This document shows positions 5,432 through 9,134 of a DNA stretch of 9,134 nt, piece after piece (the first letter of the stretch is position 1; each line of letters begins with the position of its first letter). This DNA comes from Deltaproteobacteria bacterium (GTDB taxonomy: Bacteria; Desulfobacterota; Desulfarculia; Adiutricales; Adiutricaceae). Location: the NCBI GenBank assembly GCA_031257955.1, contig JAIRNQ010000349.1, positions 1 through 9,134 on the forward strand. Reading direction: 5' to 3'. The position numbers and the translations under genes were made by a program. Below the pieces are notes generated by a model. The model was not told the origin of the DNA, made no database searches, and saw only the letters and a list, made by a program, of their open reading frames with translations.

Positions 5432-7612
5432 ATGACTGAGTCTTTAGCCGGACAGATTGAAAAAGTCACATTTTTAAACGATGAAACTGGCTTTTCGATT
5501 GTTATGCTTAAAGTTGACGGAAAGAGGGAAGCGGTGACCGCTTGTGGACACCTAAACGCCCCTTCCGTTGGTGAAATAGTAGATCTCACTGGTGATTTTA
5601 AACGCCATCCCCGTTTCGGACTCCAGTTCGAAGTGGCCACTTGCTCTTCCCGGCCCCCGGAAACCGAAAACGGTTTAACCAAATACCTGGGCTCGGGTTT
5701 GATCAAGGGCGTGGGTCCGGTGCTGGCCAAGCGCATGGTTGACGCCTTCGGGCAAGACGTTTTGAACGTCTTGGACACCGACCCGGGGCGGATGGCCGAG
5801 GTCAGGGGTTTGGGCCCGGTCAGGCGGGAGCGGGTCATCGAGGCCTGGCGATCCACCGCCGGGATTAAGCAGCTCTTGTCGTTTCTGTCGGCCTTTAACC
5901 TGGGCCCGTCCCTGGCCGTGAAGATCCTAAAAAAATACGGCTCGGAAGCCGAGGAGATCATCCGCAAAGATCCCTACACCCTGGCCTACGAGATTTCCGG
6001 GGTAGGCTTTCTAACCGCCGACAAGGTGGCCACCCACCTCAACTTCGCCCCGGACTGCCCCCAGCGGCTGGAAGCCGGCTTGATTTACTGCCTGGACGAG
6101 GCCGTAAGGGATGGCCATGATTTCCTGCCTTCAGGGGAGCTGATCGGCGCCGCCAAAAAACTCATTCCCGAAGCCACCACCGCTGCCCTCGAGTTGGCCC
6201 TTTCCAATATCGCCCTGACCGGGCGGGCCATGGCCGAAAAGCGGGACGAACCCGGCCAGATGGACGTCTATCCGCCGGAAACCCACCGGGCCGAAAACTG
6301 GGTGGCCAAATGTTTGGCCTCCATCCTAAAGGCGCCTTTCTCGGCTAGCGTCCCCCGGCCCATCAAGGCCCTGGCCTGGTCGGAGACGACTTTGGGCCAC
6401 GAACTGAGCGACGAGCAGCGGGAAGCGGTCATCATGGCCATAACCGAAAAGTGCTCCATCATCACCGGCGGCCCGGGCACGGGCAAAACGACCATGACCA
6501 AAGCCGTTTGCGGCATCTGGAAGCAGGTTACCGCCAAGCTGGCCCTGGTCGCCCCCACCGGCCGGGCGGCCAAGCGCCTGTCCCAGGCCACCGGCTTTGA
6601 GGCCACGACCATCCACCGGCTTCTCCAGTACGTCCCAAGCGACGGTGGTTTCATCCACGGCCCCAACAATCGCCTGGATCTGGACATGATTTTGGTGGAC
6701 GAGGCCTCGATGATCGACGTGCTACTGATGAATCAGCTCCTGGGGGCCTTGCCGTCCAGAGTCTGCCTCATCCTTATCGGCGATCAGGACCAGCTCCCGC
6801 CGGTGGGCCCGGGCCGGGTTTTGCCTGACATGCTAGCCAGCGGCTTAATTCCCTCCAAGAAACTGACCAAGATTTACCGCCAGGCCGAACGCAGCTGCAT
6901 AGTCCAGGCCGCCCACATGATTAACGATGGCCTCTCCCCGGCGGAAATGGACCGCAATCCCGACGCCGATTTCTTCTTCGTGGAGGAAGAGAACCCCACC
7001 GGCATAATCGACAAGATTGTCCGGCTGGTCTGCGACCGCATCCCCAAAAAACTGGGCATAAACCCCAAGACCGATGTCATGGTCCTCTCGCCCACCAAAA
7101 AAGGCGAATTGGGCACGGTTAATCTCAACGCCCAGCTGGGCAAGGCCCTCAACCCCTTCTTCGCTCCTACCATAGTCCGCTATGGCCAAACCTTCAGGGT
7201 TAACGATCGGGTCATGCAGGTGCGCAACAACTACACCAAAGAGGTATATAACGGGGATCTGGGCCGGGTTAGCGACATAGACATGGAAAACCAGGAACTC
7301 CGGGTTCAATTCGACGATCACAAGGTGAATTACGACTTTTCCGAGCTGGACGAGCTTTCCGTGGCTTGGGCCTCCACCGTCCACAAGGCCCAGGGCTCCG
7401 AGTTTCCGGCGGTGGTCATCCCCATCCACCCGTCCCATCACATAATGCTTCGGCGCAAACTAATCTATACCGCCGTAACCCGCGGACGACAAATGGTTTT
7501 GCTGGTCGGCTCCCCCGCCGCCCTACTAACCGCGGTCAAAAACAACCGGGAGGATCGCCGCCACAGTAACCTCGATCGGCTCCTCGTCCAAGCCATCAAC
7601 TCCGGCCAGTGA
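5432..7612 (+). CDS. recD2: ATP-dependent 5'-3' DNA helicase RecD2 (RecD/TraA family)
   Basis: RecD2 is an SF1B helicase that unwinds DNA 5' to 3' in replication and repair, working without RecBC. The 726-residue length suits the family. An N-terminal OB-like segment (AGQIEKVTFLNDETGF, 6-21) is followed by helix-hairpin-helix repeats (about 81-200, including GVGPVLAKRM and VRGLGPVRRERV). The helicase core has Walker A GGPGTGKT (346-353), Walker B DEAS (423-426), GDQDQLPPVG (450-459), TVHKAQG (649-655) and YTAVTRG (679-685, Arg684). All ATPase motifs are intact. The start at ATG 5432 fits the known N-terminus. The frame is open upstream, but that extension is tRNA antisense. No Shine-Dalgarno site is visible, and a TTG lies two codons upstream. 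The first 200 bases have about 45% G+C by hand count, against about 65% further in. An exonuclease III gene follows after 76 bases. Confidence 0.95.
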   Translation: MTESLAGQIEKVTFLNDETGFSIVMLKVDGKREAVTACGHLNAPSVGEIVDLTGDFKRHPRFGLQFEVATCSSRPPETENGLTKYLGSGLIKGVGPVLAKRMVDAFGQDVLNVLDTDPGRMAEVRGLGPVRRERVIEAWRSTAGIKQLLSFLSAFNLGPSLAVKILKKYGSEAEEIIRKDPYTLAYEISGVGFLTADKVATHLNFAPDCPQRLEAGLIYCLDEAVRDGHDFLPSGELIGAAKKLIPEATTAALELALSNIALTGRAMAEKRDEPGQMDVYPPETHRAENWVAKCLASILKAPFSASVPRPIKALAWSETTLGHELSDEQREAVIMAITEKCSIITGGPGTGKTTMTKAVCGIWKQVTAKLALVAPTGRAAKRLSQATGFEATTIHRLLQYVPSDGGFIHGPNNRLDLDMILVDEASMIDVLLMNQLLGALPSRVCLILIGDQDQLPPVGPGRVLPDMLASGLIPSKKLTKIYRQAERSCIVQAAHMINDGLSPAEMDRNPDADFFFVEEENPTGIIDKIVRLVCDRIPKKLGINPKTDVMVLSPTKKGELGTVNLNAQLGKALNPFFAPTIVRYGQTFRVNDRVMQVRNNYTKEVYNGDLGRVSDIDMENQELRVQFDDHKVNYDFSELDELSVAWASTVHKAQGSEFPAVVIPIHPSHHIMLRRKLIYTAVTRGRQMVLLVGSPAALLTAVKNNREDRRHSNLDRLLVQAINSGQ

Positions 7613-7627
7613 CCGGTCACTGGCCGG
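7602..7627. repeat. Perfect 26-bp palindrome over the recD2 stop codon
   Basis: The half-site CCGGCCAGTGACC (7602-7614) is followed directly by its exact reverse complement (7615-7627). The TGA stop of recD2 (7610-7612) lies inside it. As RNA it would form an 11-bp stem with a four-base CCGG loop. No T-run follows, so it is not a typical intrinsic terminator. It could block 3' exonucleases, slow transcription into xth, or bind a dimeric protein. Confidence 0.9.
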
Positions 7628-7688
7628 CCAGGCCAGGGAAGCCGGCGATGACGGCGACGGGGGAAGAGACGGCTGGAAGGCGAAGACC

Positions 7689-8459
7689 ATGAAGCTCATA
7701 TCGTTTAACGTTAACGGCCTGCGGGCCGCCTCGGGCAAGCCCGGTTTTTTCGAGTGGTTTTTGGCCTCCGGGGCCGACCTCGTCGCCCTCCAGGAGACCA
7801 AGGCCAGGCCGGAGCAGCTGGGCGAAGAGATTTTAAGCCCGGGGCCTTACCGTTCCTATTTTTCCTCGCCCACCGTCAAGAAAGGCTACTCGGGGGTGGC
7901 GATTTTCGCCAAAGAAAAGCCCCTTGGCGTCACGGCCGAGCTGCCGGGGGACAAGTGGGCCCAGGAAGGGCGTCTTCTCCACGCGGAACTAAAGGACTTC
8001 CACTTCCTCAACGTCTACTTTCCCAATGGCCAGAAGGACGACGAGCGCCTCGATTTCAAGATGGGCTACTATGAGGCCTTTTTCGAGTTCGCCCAAAAGC
8101 TGCGGGCCAGCAAACCGGTGGTGGTCTGCGGCGACTTCAACGTGGCCCACCGGGAGATCGATCTGGCCCAGCCGGAGTACTATTCCGAGACCTCGGGTTT
8201 TTTGCCCCAGGAAAGGGAATTTGTTACCAAACTGATAGCCAACGGATACGTTGATACCTTTAGGCACCTTAACGGGGATCTGACCGAACAATACACTTGG
8301 TGGTCCTACCGGGGCGGAGACAAGCGCAAAAACAACGGCTGGCGGATCGACTATTTTTTCGCCACCTCGGAACTGGCCCCCAAACTGGCCAAGGCCTGGA
8401 TCGAGCCCAAGATACGCTTCTCCGACCACTGCCCCATCGGCCTGGAGCTTAACTTATAA
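7689..8459 (+). CDS. xth: Exodeoxyribonuclease III (AP endonuclease)
   Basis: This enzyme cuts DNA at abasic sites and removes 3' blocking groups during base excision repair, using a divalent metal in the cytoplasm. The 256 residues match the usual length of the ExoIII family (E. coli XthA type). Catalytic and metal-binding residues are all visible: N7 in SFNVNGLRAA, E36 in LQETKA, Y110 in NVYFPNGQ, D149 and N151 in GDFNVAHREIDL, D221 in WRIDYFF, and D246-H247 in the final SDHCP motif. A Shine-Dalgarno site GGAAGG (7675-7680) lies eight bases before the ATG. It starts 76 bases after recD2 on the same strand, and co-transcription of the two repair genes is plausible, though the palindrome between them may reduce read-through. 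No sign of damage. Confidence 0.95.
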   Translation: MKLISFNVNGLRAASGKPGFFEWFLASGADLVALQETKARPEQLGEEILSPGPYRSYFSSPTVKKGYSGVAIFAKEKPLGVTAELPGDKWAQEGRLLHAELKDFHFLNVYFPNGQKDDERLDFKMGYYEAFFEFAQKLRASKPVVVCGDFNVAHREIDLAQPEYYSETSGFLPQEREFVTKLIANGYVDTFRHLNGDLTEQYTWWSYRGGDKRKNNGWRIDYFFATSELAPKLAKAWIEPKIRFSDHCPIGLELNL

Positions 8460-8460
8460 G

Positions 8461-8550
8461 CCCGCTCCAGCCGGGCCCGATTAGGCCAAGCCCCATTCGG
8501 TCGGGCCCGGTTAGGCCAAGCCCCGCTCCAGCCGGGCCTGGATCTTTAAG
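8461..8550. repeat. GC-rich 30-bp repeat, about 2.5 units, with inverted segments
   Basis: Units at 8461, 8491 and 8521 share the pattern CCC-(GCTCCAG or ATTCGG)-CCGGGCC/TCGGGCC, with GGTTAGGCCAAG or GATTAGGCCAAG closing the first two. The third unit diverges after GGGCCTGG. GGCCCGG (8514-8510 region) and CCGGGCC in the next unit can pair, so the array may fold into hairpins just after the xth stop. This may be a REP-like element or an imperfect terminator for xth. Confidence 0.6.
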
Positions 8551-8776
8551 TTAGGTTCCCAAGCGCGCCTGGGAATTGTAATTATACGGTTCGGCTTGGC
8601 TTTTAACGCCGCCTATCGTTTGCCTATACGGTGGGGTATTTTAGTGGGACCATTGGGCCCATCGGTCCGGCGCTTAAACTGGCCTTGGCGAACCTTTCCA
8701 AGACCTTTCACAGCCTTTCCCTGCCCTCGGGCTCCGGTCGGGACTAGCCGACCTGGGCCAGCGTCAATAAAAAACC

Positions 8777-8805
8777 TTGCCCTTTTTCCTCCAAAATGCT
8801 ATCAT
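8777..8805 (+). promoter_or_regulatory. Sigma70-type promoter for the HdrC-like gene
   Basis: TTGCCC (8777-8782) and TATCAT (8800-8805) are spaced by exactly 17 bases. The expected start is near 8812, which gives a leader of about 178 bases before ATG 8990. The direction and position suit the downstream gene. Confidence 0.45.
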
Positions 8806-8977
8806 CGTATAAACCTAAGGAGCATATCGAAACCGTTGGGATCCGTCCCGGGTTTGAGTTAAGAGGGGCACGGGGCCGCCTTTGGCGTCATGAGTAATCC
8901 GGCCAACCGCCCTCCCCACACCCCTTACTCGGCCGAGGACTGCCCGGCTTTTTCGGCTCCACACCCACCCAACTCCT

Positions 8978-8983
8978 AAGGAG
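8978..8983 (+). promoter_or_regulatory. Ribosome binding site of the HdrC-like gene
   Basis: AAGGAG lies six bases before ATG 8990. It is the strongest Shine-Dalgarno site in the window and fixes the start of the last gene. Confidence 0.85.
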
Positions 8984-8989
8984 CGTATA

Positions 8990-9134
8990 ATGGAAAAGGA
9001 AGAGAAGAAATTCTCATCCGCTGAACCCATCAGCATGAGTGACAGTGACCTAAACTTTGCCAAGGACATTGGCAAAGTGGCCGGCACCGATCTCAACTCC
9101 TGCCTGACCTGTATGTGCTGTTCGGGCGGATGTC
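8990..9134 (+). CDS. HdrC-like [4Fe-4S] protein, N-terminal part only
   Basis: Only 48 codons are inside the window. A charged N-terminus (MEKEEKKFSS) leads to CLTCMCCSGGC at residues 38-48, which has the CxxCxxCxxxC spacing of a [4Fe-4S] cluster site (Cys38, 41, 44 and 48). A Cys-rich cluster site this close to the N-terminus, after a short helix-like stretch, is typical of HdrC, the small iron-sulfur subunit of heterodisulfide reductase and of related complexes (Qmo-, Hdr-like) in sulfate reducers and their relatives. HdrC passes electrons to the disulfide-reducing HdrB-type partner, which would be expected just downstream. There is an extra Cys (Cys43) inside the motif. The start is well set by AAGGAG and a promoter upstream. 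The family call is probable; the precise subunit and complex cannot be judged from this fragment. Confidence 0.65.
   Translation, partial: MEKEEKKFSSAEPISMSDSDLNFAKDIGKVAGTDLNSCLTCMCCSGGC

Larger units (their letters stand above)
8460..8989. other. Intergenic and leader region before the HdrC-like gene
   Basis: These 530 bases hold the 30-bp repeat cluster, a small inverted repeat (TTCCCA 8556-8561, TGGGAA 8570-8575), a sigma70-type promoter (8777-8805) and a leader of about 180 bases. Short open frames on both strands lack ribosome binding sites and known motifs. The decamer CCTAAGGAGC occurs twice, at 8814-8823 and 8975-8984; the second copy carries the ribosome binding site of the last gene. 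Confidence 0.6.

Overview
The window looks like a stretch of a GC-rich genome, probably from the Desulfobacterota (former Deltaproteobacteria). The lineage call is an inference from gene content: an LplT-type transporter fused to a PlsC-type acyltransferase, a long two-domain TrmB, and the start of a heterodisulfide-reductase-like [4Fe-4S] protein. Coding density is low: recognisable genes cover roughly two thirds of the window, and the gaps are 300-900 bases long.

Layout. Positions 1-1749 (minus) hold the N-terminal part of a lysophospholipid flippase/acyltransferase fusion (Aas-like) that runs off the left edge. Positions 1750-2545 are a GC-rich gap without a convincing gene. An intact tRNA-Gly(CCC) lies at 2546-2620 (plus). 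It is followed by an AT-rich island of about 870 bases (2640-3510). The island has no convincing protein gene, but it holds a near-consensus promoter and several hairpins that could make a small structured RNA. At 3586-3816 is a 33-bp tandem repeat (six good copies and one decayed copy) that stays open in frame and would encode an 11-residue repeat peptide. trmB follows at 4141-5121 (plus).

Between trmB and recD2 sits a 5'-truncated tRNA-Gly(UCC) on the minus strand (5337-5397), inverted relative to the intact tRNA. recD2 (5432-7612) and an exonuclease III gene (7689-8459) follow on the plus strand and form a likely DNA-repair pair. A perfect 26-bp palindrome covers the recD2 stop codon. Positions 8460-8989 hold a short 30-bp repeat cluster, a good sigma70-type promoter and a leader of roughly 180 bases. 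The last gene (8990 to the right edge, plus) starts a HdrC-like iron-sulfur protein.

The conserved genes are housekeeping functions: membrane lipid repair, tRNA modification, DNA repair and redox metabolism. The unusual material lies between them: the broken tRNA, the AT-rich island with its possible RNA, the in-frame minisatellite and the palindrome. I see no clear mobile element, CRISPR array or defence system.
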